A DNA stretch of 64,000 bases from an uncultured Lachnospiraceae bacterium (GCA_910579935.1 CAJTVQ010000005.1:1-64000); one strand, 5' to 3'; shown: positions 42,414 through 51,181, counted from the stretch's first letter. Program-made: numbers and translations. The notes: generated by a model from the sequence alone, not told the origin.

Positions 42414-43967
42414 TTGAGACTGTATCGTACAAAATTGCAGGAAAAGTTGAAAGAGGCCCTGGAGGCAGTACTTCCGATCATCGGGATCGTGCTGGCGCTG
42501 TGCTTTACCATAGCTCCGGTATCGCCCGGAATCCTGCTGGCATTTTTGGCGGGAGCAGTGCTTCTGGTAATAGGGATGATGTTTTTTACTTTGGGTGTGG
42601 AGCTTTCCATGACGCCGATGGGAGAACGGGTCGGTACCTGCATGACAAAGTCAAAGAATTTGGCAGTCATGATATTGCCTGGATTTGTCATGGGTCTCAT
42701 CATTACGGTTTCGGAACCGGATCTGCAGGTGCTGGCGGAGCAGGTGCCGTCCATTCCCAATATGGCGCTGATACTGGCGGTTGCCGGAGGAGTTGGCCTG
42801 TTTTTGGTGATAGCCCTGCTGCGTATGCTGTTTGCGGTTCCCCTGCCTCCCCTGCTTTTGGTTTTTTATGGGGCGGTATTTGTACTTGCGTTGTTTGTTC
42901 CGGAAGATTTTCTGGCAGTTGCCTTTGATTCCGGCGGCGTGACGACCGGCCCGATGACCGTTCCGTTCATTATGGCGCTTGGTGTGGGTATTTCCGCGAT
43001 ACGAAGCGATAAACATGCATCGGACGACAGTTTCGGTCTGGTGGCGCTTTGCTCCATCGGCCCGATTCTTTCCGTGCTGGTATTGGGGTTGATCTATCAT
43101 CCGCAGGGAGGCGCTTACGAACCTCCGACCATGCCGGATATAGATACCTCGGTGGAACTGTGGGAGCTGTTTGCCCATGGATTTCCTACTTATATGAAGG
43201 AAATGGCAGTTTCCATTCTTCCGATCATTTTATTTTTCGGAATCTTTCTTCTGATATTCAAAGGGATAAGCCAAAGGAAACTGATCCGCATCGGCATAGG
43301 ACTTGTCTATACATATGCAGGCCTGGTATTGTTTCTCACAGGGGTAAATGTGGGATTCATGCCGGCGGGAAATTATCTGGGGCAGGTGATGGCGGCGCTT
43401 CCTTACCGGTGGGTGATCGTGCCTGTTGGGATGCTGATCGGTTATTTTATTGTGCGGGCGGAGCCTGCGGTTTATGTGCTGACGAAGCAGGTAGAAGAGA
43501 TTACTTCGGGAGCGGTATCGGCGAACGCGATGGAAATGAGTCTCTCCGTAGGTGTGGCAGTGTCGCTGGGACTTGCGATGGTCCGCGTGCTGACCGGAAT
43601 TTCGATTCTTTGGTTCATCATACCGGGATATGCCATTGCGCTGCTGGGTTCTTTTTTCGTACCAAAGATTTTTACGGCGATTGCTTTTGACTCCGGCGGT
43701 GTGGCATCAGGACCGATGACGGCTACATTTTTGCTTCCCTTTGCCATGGGAGCCTGCGTCAGCGTAGGGGGGAATATTGTAACGGATGCTTTTGGCGTAG
43801 TGGCAATGGTTGCGATGACCCCGCTGATCACCATACAGGTGTTAGGACTGGCGAGCAGAATCCGCACGGTATGGATGGGACGCACTACAGGATCGCTGGC
43901 AGTGGAACTGTCCGGTGCACAGGCAGCATTTGAACTGCTGGGTGATGATGAGATCATAGAATTGTAA
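42414..43967 (+). CDS. DUF1538 family integral membrane protein (tandem)
   Basis: This 517-residue membrane protein is made of two homologous halves of about 230 residues. Each holds the motif AFDSGGVTTGPMT / AFDSGGVASGPMT in a half-buried loop (about residues 167-179 and 421-433), as in the DUF1538 family, which is thought to be a transporter family. The start is TTG 42414, read from the AGGCGGTGATAAT leader and the family's 'lkealeavlPi' N-terminus. It lies in one operon with citrate synthase and a PII-like protein, an arrangement that suggests transport of a carboxylate or nitrogen-related solute regulated by PII. The substrate is unknown. Confidence 0.85.
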   Translation: MRLYRTKLQEKLKEALEAVLPIIGIVLALCFTIAPVSPGILLAFLAGAVLLVIGMMFFTLGVELSMTPMGERVGTCMTKSKNLAVMILPGFVMGLIITVSEPDLQVLAEQVPSIPNMALILAVAGGVGLFLVIALLRMLFAVPLPPLLLVFYGAVFVLALFVPEDFLAVAFDSGGVTTGPMTVPFIMALGVGISAIRSDKHASDDSFGLVALCSIGPILSVLVLGLIYHPQGGAYEPPTMPDIDTSVELWELFAHGFPTYMKEMAVSILPIILFFGIFLLIFKGISQRKLIRIGIGLVYTYAGLVLFLTGVNVGFMPAGNYLGQVMAALPYRWVIVPVGMLIGYFIVRAEPAVYVLTKQVEEITSGAVSANAMEMSLSVGVAVSLGLAMVRVLTGISILWFIIPGYAIALLGSFFVPKIFTAIAFDSGGVASGPMTATFLLPFAMGACVSVGGNIVTDAFGVVAMVAMTPLITIQVLGLASRIRTVWMGRTTGSLAVELSGAQAAFELLGDDEIIEL

Positions 43968-43988
43968 AAAATATTCTGCAGACGCGGG

Positions 43989-44015
43989 GCTGGAAGGGCG
44001 GATGCGGAACTGGAA
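43989..44015 (+). repeat. 27-base leader repeat, copy 2
   Basis: This 27-base stretch matches 33692-33718 at 26 of 27 positions (the only difference is A versus C at base 14). Both copies lie just before a gene start, here the PII-like gene and there the GntP gene. The function is unknown. Confidence 0.8.
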
Positions 44016-44034
44016 GTAAGAAAGGAAATCCGGT

Positions 44035-44730
44035 ATGAGCAAAGTATATATGATGGTGACGATTGCGAACCGGAGCATAGGCTCCAAGATGCTGGCATTC
44101 TACAAGAAGCATGAGCAGAATCTGATTCTTAGCACATTGGGAACGGGAACTGCGAACAGTGAGATACTGGATTATTTTGGCCTGGAGGCGACGGAAAAGG
44201 CAGTGATGCTTTCCGTGGCAACGCGGGAACGCTGGAAAGAACTGAAAAAGGGATTACAGAAAGAAATGAATATTGATGTTCCGGGAACCGGAATAGCTTT
44301 CCTCATTCCGTTTTCCAGCATAGGAGGGAAAAAGGCGCTGCAGTTTTTAACGATGGGGCAGAATTTTGAAAAAGAGGAGGAGACTGTATTGAAAGATACG
44401 GAATATGAACTGATCATAGTAATAGCTAATCAGGGTTATAATAATCTGGTAATGGATGCTGCCAGGGAACAGGGGGCCGGCGGAGGTACGGTGCTTAATG
44501 CCAAAGGAACCGGGATGGAGAAGGCGGAGCAGTTTCTCGGTGTCTCCATCGCGGCGGAAAAGGAAATGATCTTCATCGTGACGAAAAAGAAGGATAAAAA
44601 TGCAATCATGAAAGCGATCATGGAGCGGGCAGGCATGAATAGCAAGGCAAAATCCATCGTATTTTCCCTTCCGGTGACGAGCACCGCAGGTATGCGCCTG
44701 CAGGAGGAAGACCGTTCGGAAGAGGCGTGA
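44035..44730 (+). CDS. Tandem PII-like signalling protein
   Basis: This 231-residue protein is made of two PII-like domains. Domain 1 (about residues 1-110) begins MSKVYMMVTIANRSIGSKML, and domain 2 (about 125-225) begins YELIIVIANQGYNNLVMDAAREQGAGGGTVLNAKG. The end of that stretch fits the loop region after strand 1 of the PII fold. Canonical PII proteins have one domain and regulate ammonium and nitrogen metabolism; double-domain forms are found next to DUF1538 proteins. The two together, with citrate synthase, suggest a carbon/nitrogen signalling module. GAAAGGAAATCC precedes the ATG, and a 27-base repeated element lies in the leader. Confidence 0.8.
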   Translation: MSKVYMMVTIANRSIGSKMLAFYKKHEQNLILSTLGTGTANSEILDYFGLEATEKAVMLSVATRERWKELKKGLQKEMNIDVPGTGIAFLIPFSSIGGKKALQFLTMGQNFEKEEETVLKDTEYELIIVIANQGYNNLVMDAAREQGAGGGTVLNAKGTGMEKAEQFLGVSIAAEKEMIFIVTKKKDKNAIMKAIMERAGMNSKAKSIVFSLPVTSTAGMRLQEEDRSEEA

Positions 44731-44753
44731 GGCCGGCCCGTGGCAGGGGAAGA

Positions 44754-45893
44754 TTATGTTCCGGAGATATAGAAAGTATCCGCCAGCAGAAGCCAGTTGG
44801 CACGGAATAAGTTCATAATCTGCCAGTAGTCCGCACCCCGCAGATGATATTCCCGTATCAGCGAGAACTTTTCCCTCAGGCTGCGCACATCCTCAAACCA
44901 CACTTCGTGGGTGAGGCCGTCCAGTTCATAGTGGAAGTAAGGGGACATTGCAGTCTGGTCAAACTGAATAACGGCGTTGTTGGCGACGGCTATTTCAATG
45001 GCCTCGGTATTGCTGATGGTACGCGCTTTGCTGACCCCTCGTTCATAAGGAAGTGTCCAGTCATAGCCGTAGTTGGGAATACCGAGGTTGATTTTTTCCG
45101 GCGGAATACGGGTGAGCGCATAGTCCACGACTTCGCGGACTTTGTGGATAGGGGCGACAGCCATGGGCGGACCGTACGTATACCCCCATTCATAAGTCAT
45201 CAGCAATACGGAATCGGCGGCTTCACCCAGCAGGCCATAGTCTTTTCCGCCATACAGCAGTCCGGGCTGACTGTCTGAGGTTTTGGGAGCAAGGGCTACA
45301 GACACCGGATAACCGAGCTCATTGACCGCTTCACGGACATTTGCCACGAATCGGGCAAAAGATATCCTGTCTTCGGCAAGGATATATTCGAAATCAATAT
45401 CAACGCCTTCATAGCCTTTTTCTGTTATGGTTTCCAGCAGATTGGAGAGGAAGGTCTGCTGCACTTCCATATCATTTACAAGGGCAGAAATCAGGTAGTT
45501 ATTAAACATTCCGTCGGGACCGAAAGGGGTAAGCGTCAGGATGGGGGCCGTATGATTTTCTTTTGCCAGGGCAATCATCCATGTATCATCCAGGGCAGGA
45601 GGGATCAGTTCGCCCATAGTAGTGAATCCATAGGAAAAAACGAACAGATTGGTGAGGTAGGGCAGGGTCTCTGTGAGGGTAAATCTGCGGATGAAAGGAT
45701 AGGCGTATCCTCCGGCAGTGATGATGTTCCGGTCTGCTTCGGAAGCTCCGGTGTTTAGCAGGAGCGCCTGCCCTACCGCCAGACGGTATGGGTAAGAGAG
45801 CTGGTTGTTATAGATGATGGTATCGACATTTATGCTGTGAGAGTTGGCAATGGTATCGATGGTATCGCCGGATTTTACGGTGTAAATGGTCAT
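44754..45893 (-). CDS. LysM-GH18 spore/peptidoglycan hydrolase (YaaH/SleL-like)
   Basis: This 379-residue protein has an N-terminal LysM repeat (about residues 3-47, IYTVKSGDTIDTIANSHSIN) and a GH18 domain from about 55 to the end. The GH18 catalytic motif appears as KGYEGVDIDFEYI (D-x-D-x-E). This layout matches YaaH/SleL-type N-acetylglucosaminidases, which act on spore cortex or cell-wall fragments. There is no signal peptide, as is usual for forespore or coat-located members. The gene faces the UDP-sugar gene across a divergent promoter region. Confidence 0.9.
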   Translation of the reverse strand: MTIYTVKSGDTIDTIANSHSINVDTIIYNNQLSYPYRLAVGQALLLNTGASEADRNIITAGGYAYPFIRRFTLTETLPYLTNLFVFSYGFTTMGELIPPALDDTWMIALAKENHTAPILTLTPFGPDGMFNNYLISALVNDMEVQQTFLSNLLETITEKGYEGVDIDFEYILAEDRISFARFVANVREAVNELGYPVSVALAPKTSDSQPGLLYGGKDYGLLGEAADSVLLMTYEWGYTYGPPMAVAPIHKVREVVDYALTRIPPEKINLGIPNYGYDWTLPYERGVSKARTISNTEAIEIAVANNAVIQFDQTAMSPYFHYELDGLTHEVWFEDVRSLREKFSLIREYHLRGADYWQIMNLFRANWLLLADTFYISGT

Positions 45894-45941
45894 GAGGGAA
45901 TCTCCCGGATGGTGGCGGTCTTAAAATTAAGATATGCAGGC

Positions 45942-45959
45942 TGTAACAGTTCAGTTACC
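45942..45959. repeat. Copy of recurring intergenic motif
   Basis: TGTAACAGTTCAGTTACC, an imperfect palindrome (GTAAC...GTTAC), in the divergent region between the GH18 and UDP-sugar genes. Confidence 0.6.
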
Positions 45960-45986
45960 ATTTATGGGACATTTCCCGTGAAATAG

Positions 45987-46015
45987 TTGCGCAGGGGATT
46001 GGAATTTGCTATGAT
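45987..46015 (+). promoter_or_regulatory. Promoter of the UDP-sugar pyrophosphorylase gene
   Basis: TTGCGC (45987-45992) and TATGAT (46010-46015) with a 17-base spacer. Confidence 0.55.
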
Positions 46016-46053
46016 AGGTGGAAACGGGGATTACAATCTTTGGAGGGATAGAG

Positions 46054-47277
46054 ATGGATTATAAGCAGGCGTATGAAAAATTAGAGCGGTATGAACAACA
46101 GCATGTGCTGAAATATTATGATGAGCTGACGGCGGAACAGCAGCAGGTGCTGCTTGCGCAGATAGAGGCAGCGGATTTTGAGAATCTGAAATATTGTAAG
46201 GATAATACAACGAACCTGAGAGGGAAGATCACTCCTCTCGCCGCCATGCAGCTGGAAGAGATAGAAAAAAACCGGAAGCGTTATACGGAAACCGGACTGG
46301 AGGCCATCCGGAAGGGCGAAGTGGCAGCAGTTCTTTTGGCAGGAGGGATGGGAACCAGACTCGGTTCCGATGAACCGAAAGGAATGTACAATATCGGCAT
46401 TACGAAGGAAGTGTTTATTTTTCAGCGTCTGATAGAAAATATGATGGAGGTGGTACGTCAGGCAGATGCATGGATTCATCTGTTTGTGATGACCAGTGAC
46501 AAGAACCATGAGATGACAACGGCCTTTTTTAAGGAGAAGGGATATTTTGGCTATAAGGAGGAATACGTTCATTTCTTTGTTCAGGATATGGTTCCGGCTT
46601 CGGATTATAATGGCAAAGTGTATATGGAAGAGAAAGGAAAGATTGCCATGTCCCCTAACGGAAACGGCGGATGGTTTTCTTCTATGTATAAGGAAGGGCT
46701 TTTAGAGGTGGTCAGGGAAGCCGGAATTGAATGGCTTAATGTATTTGCCGTGGACAATGTGCTGCAGCGCATTGCGGATCCATGTTTCGTAGGGGCAACC
46801 ATTGCCAACAACTGTGTGGCAGGAGCAAAAGTGGTAAAGAAGGTTTCTCCTGACGAGCGGGTGGGGGCATTATGCCTGGAAGACGGCAGGCCTTCCATCG
46901 TAGAGTATTATGAGCTGACCGATGAGATGAAAGCTGCGAAGGACGAACAGGGGCGGCCGGCTTATGATTTTGGCGTTATCCTGAACTATCTTTTTAAGGA
47001 AAGTATGTTGGAAGAAATTGTGGACGGGCAGCTGCCGCTTCATATTGTGGAAAAGAAGATTCCGTGTTTGGACGAGGAGGGAAACTGTGTGGAGCCGGAG
47101 GCACCGAACGGCTATAAATATGAAACGCTGGTCCTGGATATGATTCATCAGGTGGATAACTGCCTTCCTTATGAGGTGGAGCGCAGCCGGGAATTTGCCC
47201 CGATAAAAAACCCGACCGGCATAGATTCGGTGGAATCCGCAAGGGAACTGTGCCGCCTGAATGGAATCGAATTATAG
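46054..47277 (+). CDS. UDP-sugar pyrophosphorylase (UDPGP type)
   Basis: This 407-residue cytoplasmic enzyme has the nucleotide-binding signature AAVLLAGGMGTRLGSDEPKGMYNIG (about residues 93-117) of eukaryote-like UDP-sugar pyrophosphorylases (UDPGP type 1). Later segments are VFAVDNVLQRIADPCFVGATI and YKYETLVLDMIH. It makes UDP-glucose, UDP-GlcNAc or UDP-GalNAc from sugar 1-phosphates; which one cannot be decided here. The start is ATG 46054 with GGAGGG eight bases upstream; 12 extra codons upstream are probably not translated. UDP-galactose epimerase follows, indicating a shared route for galactose-type sugars. Confidence 0.9.
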   Translation: MDYKQAYEKLERYEQQHVLKYYDELTAEQQQVLLAQIEAADFENLKYCKDNTTNLRGKITPLAAMQLEEIEKNRKRYTETGLEAIRKGEVAAVLLAGGMGTRLGSDEPKGMYNIGITKEVFIFQRLIENMMEVVRQADAWIHLFVMTSDKNHEMTTAFFKEKGYFGYKEEYVHFFVQDMVPASDYNGKVYMEEKGKIAMSPNGNGGWFSSMYKEGLLEVVREAGIEWLNVFAVDNVLQRIADPCFVGATIANNCVAGAKVVKKVSPDERVGALCLEDGRPSIVEYYELTDEMKAAKDEQGRPAYDFGVILNYLFKESMLEEIVDGQLPLHIVEKKIPCLDEEGNCVEPEAPNGYKYETLVLDMIHQVDNCLPYEVERSREFAPIKNPTGIDSVESARELCRLNGIEL

Positions 47278-47291
47278 GCGTATTTAACATT

Positions 47292-47320
47292 TTGACAGCC
47301 ATTGGCAACATTATTATATT
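47292..47320 (+). promoter_or_regulatory. Promoter of galE
   Basis: TTGACA (47292-47297) and TATATT (47315-47320) with a 17-base spacer. Confidence 0.75.
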
Positions 47321-47421
47321 GTAAAAAATATGGCTTGGAGTAAACTAAGATTAATGATAAGGAAATGATCCGATATCAGAAAAAGCAGGAACAAGCATGG
47401 AATTTAACAGGAGGTAGAGGA

Positions 47422-48438
47422 ATGGCAATTTTAGTGACGGGCGGTGCCGGATATATCGGCAGCCATACGGTGGTTGAATTACAGAATGCAGGATATGATG
47501 TAGTAGTGGCGGACAATTTGAGCAATTCCAGTGAAAAATCATTACAACGGGTAGAGGCGATTACCGGAAAGAAGGTTCCTTTTTATAAAGCGGATATTTT
47601 GGACAGGGCAGCCCTGAATGAAATCTTTGAAAAGGAGAACATTGACGGTTGTATTCATTTTGCCGGATTGAAAGCGGTGGGTGAATCGGTGGCAAAGCCC
47701 TGGGAATATTATGAGAATAATATAGCGGGCACTCTTACCCTGGTGGACGTAATGCGTCAGCATGGTGTGAAGAATATTATTTTCTCATCTTCGGCAACGG
47801 TATACGGCGACCCTGCCGTTATCCCGATTACGGAAGAATGTCCGAAAGGCCAGTGTACGAATCCGTACGGCTGGACCAAGTCCATGCTGGAACAGATTCT
47901 GATGGATATGCAGAAGGCGGATCCCGAATGGAATGTAATCCTGCTTCGGTATTTTAACCCGATCGGTGCGCATAAGAGCGGTACGATTGGTGAAAATCCC
48001 AACGGAATTCCCAATAATCTGATGCCGTATATTACGCAGGTTGCGGTAGGGAAACTGAAAGAACTGGGCGTATTCGGAAATGATTACGATACACCGGACG
48101 GAACAGGTGTAAGGGATTACATCCATGTGGTAGACCTTGCGGTGGGACATGTGAAAGCACTGAAGAAGATTGAGGAAAAAGCCGGTCTGTGCATCTATAA
48201 TCTGGGTACGGGAACGGGATACAGCGTGCTTGATATAGTGAAGAATTTTGAGGAAGCTACCGGTGTGAAGATTCCTTATGTAATTAAGGACAGACGGCCG
48301 GGTGATATTGCAACCTGTTACTCCGATGCAAAGAAGGCAAAGGAAGAACTGGGATGGGAAGCACAGTATGGAATTAAGGAAATGTGCGCGGATTCCTGGA
48401 GATGGCAGAGCAATAATCCGAATGGATATGAAGACTGA
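47422..48438 (+). CDS. galE: UDP-glucose 4-epimerase
   Basis: This 338-residue short-chain dehydrogenase-type epimerase has the NAD-binding GGAGYIGSH (about residues 7-15), the catalytic SSSATVYGDP (Ser/Thr) and YGWTKSMLE (Tyr-x3-Lys). The substrate-binding regions are AHKSGTIGENPNGIPNNLMPY and DYIHVVDLAVGHVKAL. It interconverts UDP-glucose and UDP-galactose in the Leloir path and in making cell-surface polysaccharides. ATG 47422 has GGAGGTAGAGGA upstream; the frame is open further back but lacks a ribosome site. A short gap and its own promoter separate it from the UDP-sugar gene. Confidence 0.97.
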   Translation: MAILVTGGAGYIGSHTVVELQNAGYDVVVADNLSNSSEKSLQRVEAITGKKVPFYKADILDRAALNEIFEKENIDGCIHFAGLKAVGESVAKPWEYYENNIAGTLTLVDVMRQHGVKNIIFSSSATVYGDPAVIPITEECPKGQCTNPYGWTKSMLEQILMDMQKADPEWNVILLRYFNPIGAHKSGTIGENPNGIPNNLMPYITQVAVGKLKELGVFGNDYDTPDGTGVRDYIHVVDLAVGHVKALKKIEEKAGLCIYNLGTGTGYSVLDIVKNFEEATGVKIPYVIKDRRPGDIATCYSDAKKAKEELGWEAQYGIKEMCADSWRWQSNNPNGYED

Positions 48439-48479
48439 GAATTTTGTGAAATAAGAGAAAGAAAGTGACATAATATGGA

Positions 48480-48517
48480 AAAAGCGCTTCCGGAGGAACT
48501 GCCCCGGGAGCGCTTTT
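48480..48517. terminator. Bidirectional terminator between galE and the PAQR gene
   Basis: AAAAGCGCT and CCGG pair with CCGG and AGCGCTTTT (one mismatch), giving both strands a run of T after the stem. Confidence 0.85.
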
Positions 48518-48566
48518 ATGTGCAGGGATGCATGGCATGGAGAAATATAAGGAATCGGTAATCATA

Positions 48567-49217
48567 TTATGCCACATACAGATACATAAAGATAAAGTGG
48601 CAGATACTGCCGCCCATAACAAACAGATGGAAAATCTCGTGGGAACCGAAATTCTCGTGCCTGGAATTAAAAATGGGAAGTTTTAAGGCATAAATGATAC
48701 CGCCGATCGTATAAATGATGCCGCCTGCCAGAAGCCAAAGAAAAGCAGCGTGCGGGAGCACGTTCCACAGCGGTCCGAATACGGCGATGCACACCCAGCC
48801 CATAGCGATATAAAGGATGGAGGAAAACCATTTCGGACAGGTGATCCAAAGCGCCTTGACGCCCATTCCCAAAATTGCAATGCCCCATACCACGGCAAGA
48901 AGGGTATAACCTGTGCTGCCGCCTAAAACAATGAGGCAGACGGGCGTATAAGAGCCGGCAATCAGTACAAAGATCATCATATGGTCAATCTTACGGAAAA
49001 TCCGTATCACTTTGTCTGATACGCTGAGAGAATGATAGGTTGCACTGGCTCCATAGAGCAGCACCATACTGAGCATAAAAACCGTCATGGCTGCGAGACA
49101 GTTTCCGTCTGTCTGGGTTGCCGCTTTTACCAGCAAAGGAACGGCGGCAAAAACTGCCATCATCATACCGATAAAATGTGTAATGGCGCTTCCGGGTTCA
49201 CGAATCGTTATCTGCAT
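48567..49217 (-). CDS. PAQR / hemolysin III family membrane protein
   Basis: This 216-residue protein has seven membrane helices and the PAQR hallmarks: SATYHS after helix 2, DHMMIF and a C-terminal HEIFHLFVMGGSICHFIF, whose His residues build a metal site. Family members include hemolysin III proteins of unclear function in bacteria (lipid hydrolase-like activity is proposed) and adiponectin receptors in animals. The start is ATG 49217, with GGAGG eight to nine bases upstream; an upstream ATG at 49262 has no ribosome site. Confidence 0.9.
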   Translation of the reverse strand: MQITIREPGSAITHFIGMMMAVFAAVPLLVKAATQTDGNCLAAMTVFMLSMVLLYGASATYHSLSVSDKVIRIFRKIDHMMIFVLIAGSYTPVCLIVLGGSTGYTLLAVVWGIAILGMGVKALWITCPKWFSSILYIAMGWVCIAVFGPLWNVLPHAAFLWLLAGGIIYTIGGIIYALKLPIFNSRHENFGSHEIFHLFVMGGSICHFIFMYLYVA

Positions 49218-49263
49218 ATATTGATACCTCCCTGAATAAATACAAACTGAAAACCTTGACATG

Positions 49264-49323
49264 TAGTAATAAAAACTACGTTTAATGTATTTAAATACTA
49301 CACCATATTATACGAGGTGTCAA
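49264..49323 (-). promoter_or_regulatory. Promoter and inverted-repeat operator of the PAQR gene
   Basis: Minus-strand TTGACA (49318-49323) and TAGTAT (49295-49300) are 17 bases apart. Downstream of it the inverted repeat GTAGT-AATAAAA-ACTAC (49264-49280) overlaps the likely start region, and the -10 area contains a further ACTAC. The spacing resembles a repressor operator; the regulator is unknown. Confidence 0.6.
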
Positions 49324-49415
49324 CAAAAATATGCAGATCCATTCGTCCAAATTTTAAGATCCTGTATGGTATTGTATTAATTTTTAAAAGTGAGCAATGC
49401 CGTGCCGGTTATTCT

Positions 49416-49682
49416 TCAGTCCTCTTCGATGACATGGATTTCCAAATAATCGAAATCTATGCTTTCAATAAAATTATCCTGTGTAAACCGCGCTTTATCG
49501 TGCCGCCGGAACTCCGTGACGGTAGCGTCCAGCCAGACAGGCTTTCCTAAATCGAACTGGTATATGACTTCGTCCAAAGCCCGGAAGACCTTATGCGTTC
49601 TGGTGTCATCACTGTCATCACGGATTACCGTGTCTTTTAATAAATGATTGTCTTTAAAAATCTTCGCCCATAATCGAAACAT
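49416..49682 (-). CDS. Small conserved hypothetical protein
   Basis: This 88-residue cytoplasmic protein begins MFRLWAKIFKDNHLLKDTV and contains HKVFRALDEVIYQFDLGKPVWL, then FTQDNFIESIDFDYLEIHVIEED. It is acidic and without membrane segments. It looks like a small family common in Lachnospiraceae, but I cannot name it. AAGGAA lies five to six bases before the ATG. Its promoter is not obvious. Confidence 0.6.
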   Translation of the reverse strand: MFRLWAKIFKDNHLLKDTVIRDDSDDTRTHKVFRALDEVIYQFDLGKPVWLDATVTEFRRHDKARFTQDNFIESIDFDYLEIHVIEED

Positions 49683-49999
49683 AACGAATATTCCTTTCTT
49701 ATCTTATAAAGTATATTAAGGCATTATTATAGCATATTTTATAAGGCGCTGCATATATTATAAGGTGTGCTGCCATGTCGGGCAGTACAAACTGAATAAG
49801 CGTAACAGTCCGGTTACGAATAAATACACAAGAAAAATTAAAAAATAATAAAAAACTTGTGAAAATTGCACATTTATGTAAAAAATATGATATAATTAGT
49901 CTTAAAAAAGAGAGCATGCCTGCATGTTTGATAAAGAGTGAATATCGGTAATAAGTATATTCTGAAAAGTAGTGACAGGGCAGTAGTGAGGCGAAAGGA
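49683..49999. other. AT-rich promoter region of the alarmone synthetase
   Basis: No gene. It contains the recurring motif at 49802-49817 (GTAACAGTCCGGTTAC) and an extended -10 (TGATATAAT, 49888-49896) without a good -35. Confidence 0.5.
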
Positions 50000-50647
50000 A
50001 TGGAACTGAGAGTAGAACGGGACAGCGATGTGGATAGCTGGAAAGAGGTCATACTGATTTATAATTCCGCTTTAAAACAGATAGCGACGAAGTTGGAAAT
50101 TTTAAATGATGAATTTCAGCACGTACATAGATACAACCCCATCGAGCATATTAAATCAAGGATTAAAACAGCAGAGAGTATCGTAAAGAAACTGAAAAGG
50201 CATGGCTATGAATCGACGATCGAAAATATGGTGAAATATGTGAATGATATTGCCGGTATCCGGGTCATTTGTTCTTTTACTTCCGATATTTATGAAATAG
50301 CGGATATGATAAGCAACCAGCGTGACATCAGAGTGATCTCGGTAAAGGATTATATTGTCAAGCCGAAAGACAGCGGGTATAAGAGCTATCATATGCTAGT
50401 GACGGTTCCGGTTTATCTGTCCGACCGGATAGTGGACACGAAGGTGGAGATACAGATCAGAACGGTTGCGATGGATTTTTGGGCGAGTCTGGAGCATAAG
50501 ATACATTACAAATTCGAAGGAAACGCACCGGACCATATTAGGGATGAACTGGTGGAATGTGCGAGAATGGTGTCGGATCTGGATGACAGAATGCTGTCAT
50601 TGAATGAGCAGGTACAGAGATTCCAAAAGGTGTATCAGGATTCATAG
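50000..50647 (+). CDS. Small alarmone synthetase (RelA/SpoT-like, YjbM/RelQ type)
   Basis: This 215-residue protein has only the synthetase domain. Key elements are IEHIKSRIKTAESIVKKL, VKYVNDIAGIRVICSFTSDIYEIADMI (ppGpp synthase core), then KDSGYKSYHMLVTVPVYLSDRIVDTKVEIQIRTVAMDFWASLEHKIHYK. It makes (p)ppGpp without a hydrolase domain, as in YjbM/RelQ. It probably acts in the stringent response to stresses other than amino acid starvation. The start is ATG 50000, with a GAGGCGAAAGGA leader. It is followed by a terminator. Confidence 0.93.
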   Translation: MELRVERDSDVDSWKEVILIYNSALKQIATKLEILNDEFQHVHRYNPIEHIKSRIKTAESIVKKLKRHGYESTIENMVKYVNDIAGIRVICSFTSDIYEIADMISNQRDIRVISVKDYIVKPKDSGYKSYHMLVTVPVYLSDRIVDTKVEIQIRTVAMDFWASLEHKIHYKFEGNAPDHIRDELVECARMVSDLDDRMLSLNEQVQRFQKVYQDS

Positions 50648-50697
50648 GATATTTTGCAGCTTTGGAAATTTAGAGATTTTGGATGAAATAAGAAAAT

Positions 50698-50734
50698 AAA
50701 AACGCAGTCTGCGGTCAGGGCAGTCTGCGTTTTT
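50698..50734. terminator. Terminator (both strands)
   Basis: AAAAACGCAG...CTG pairs with CAG...CTGCGTTTTT (one mismatch). It ends the alarmone synthetase transcript and, on the minus strand, would end the candidate RNA just upstream of it (50735-50850), with five T after the stem. Confidence 0.85.
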
Positions 50735-50850
50735 ATTTCCGCGGGCAATGAGCCAAGTCCGTGCCTGCACGGGTATTCGGCTTGTCTGACCGGAAAATGC
50801 CGCTTAAAACGAGGAGTGCCCAGACACCTTTCGGCGCCCGGGCTATTATG
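50735..50850 (-). ncRNA. Candidate structured small RNA
   Basis: On the minus strand, 50818-50843 folds into a perfect 11-bp stem with a GAAA tetraloop (GCCCGGGCGCC paired with GGTGTCTGGGC). It needs three G-U pairs that would be mismatches if the plus strand were transcribed, so the minus strand is the RNA. A second hairpin, CCGTG-CAGG-CACGG, follows inside an outer AGCCGA/TTGGCT stem. Between them lies ACTCCTC, complementary to Shine-Dalgarno sequences. The minus-strand terminator is at 50698-50734. The promoter is uncertain; a TTACAC/CATAAT pair is close but too near the 5' hairpin. Identity is inference. Confidence 0.5.
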
Positions 50851-51181
50851 AAAAAATTTATCTATATGTGTAATGAAAAACAATCAGCTGTCTCTCGTTT
50901 ACTGTAAATATAGTATACCAATTACTTATGAACAAACTATGAACACCATGTAAAAATATCGTTAATATACATAAAACAGAAGAAGACAGGGAACGAAAAT
51001 GAGGCAAAGTGCACAAAGAATTCCGGATAGAGGAGTGCTCATAACAGTTCTGCCCGGACACGGGCAACCGCAATTTCCCCCATTGTAAATGAAAACAAAA
51101 GATGATAATATAAAATATAAACAAAAAAGCAGGAAACGGAATATATCAGCAAGCGGAAAAACGTTTTGGGAGGAAAAAAAG
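50851..51181. other. Intergenic region between the RNA and the coiled-coil gene
   Basis: No gene found. The plus frame of the next gene is open back to 51089, but its early ATG lacks a ribosome site. Minus-strand A/T-rich segments here could hold the promoter of the candidate RNA. Confidence 0.4.
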
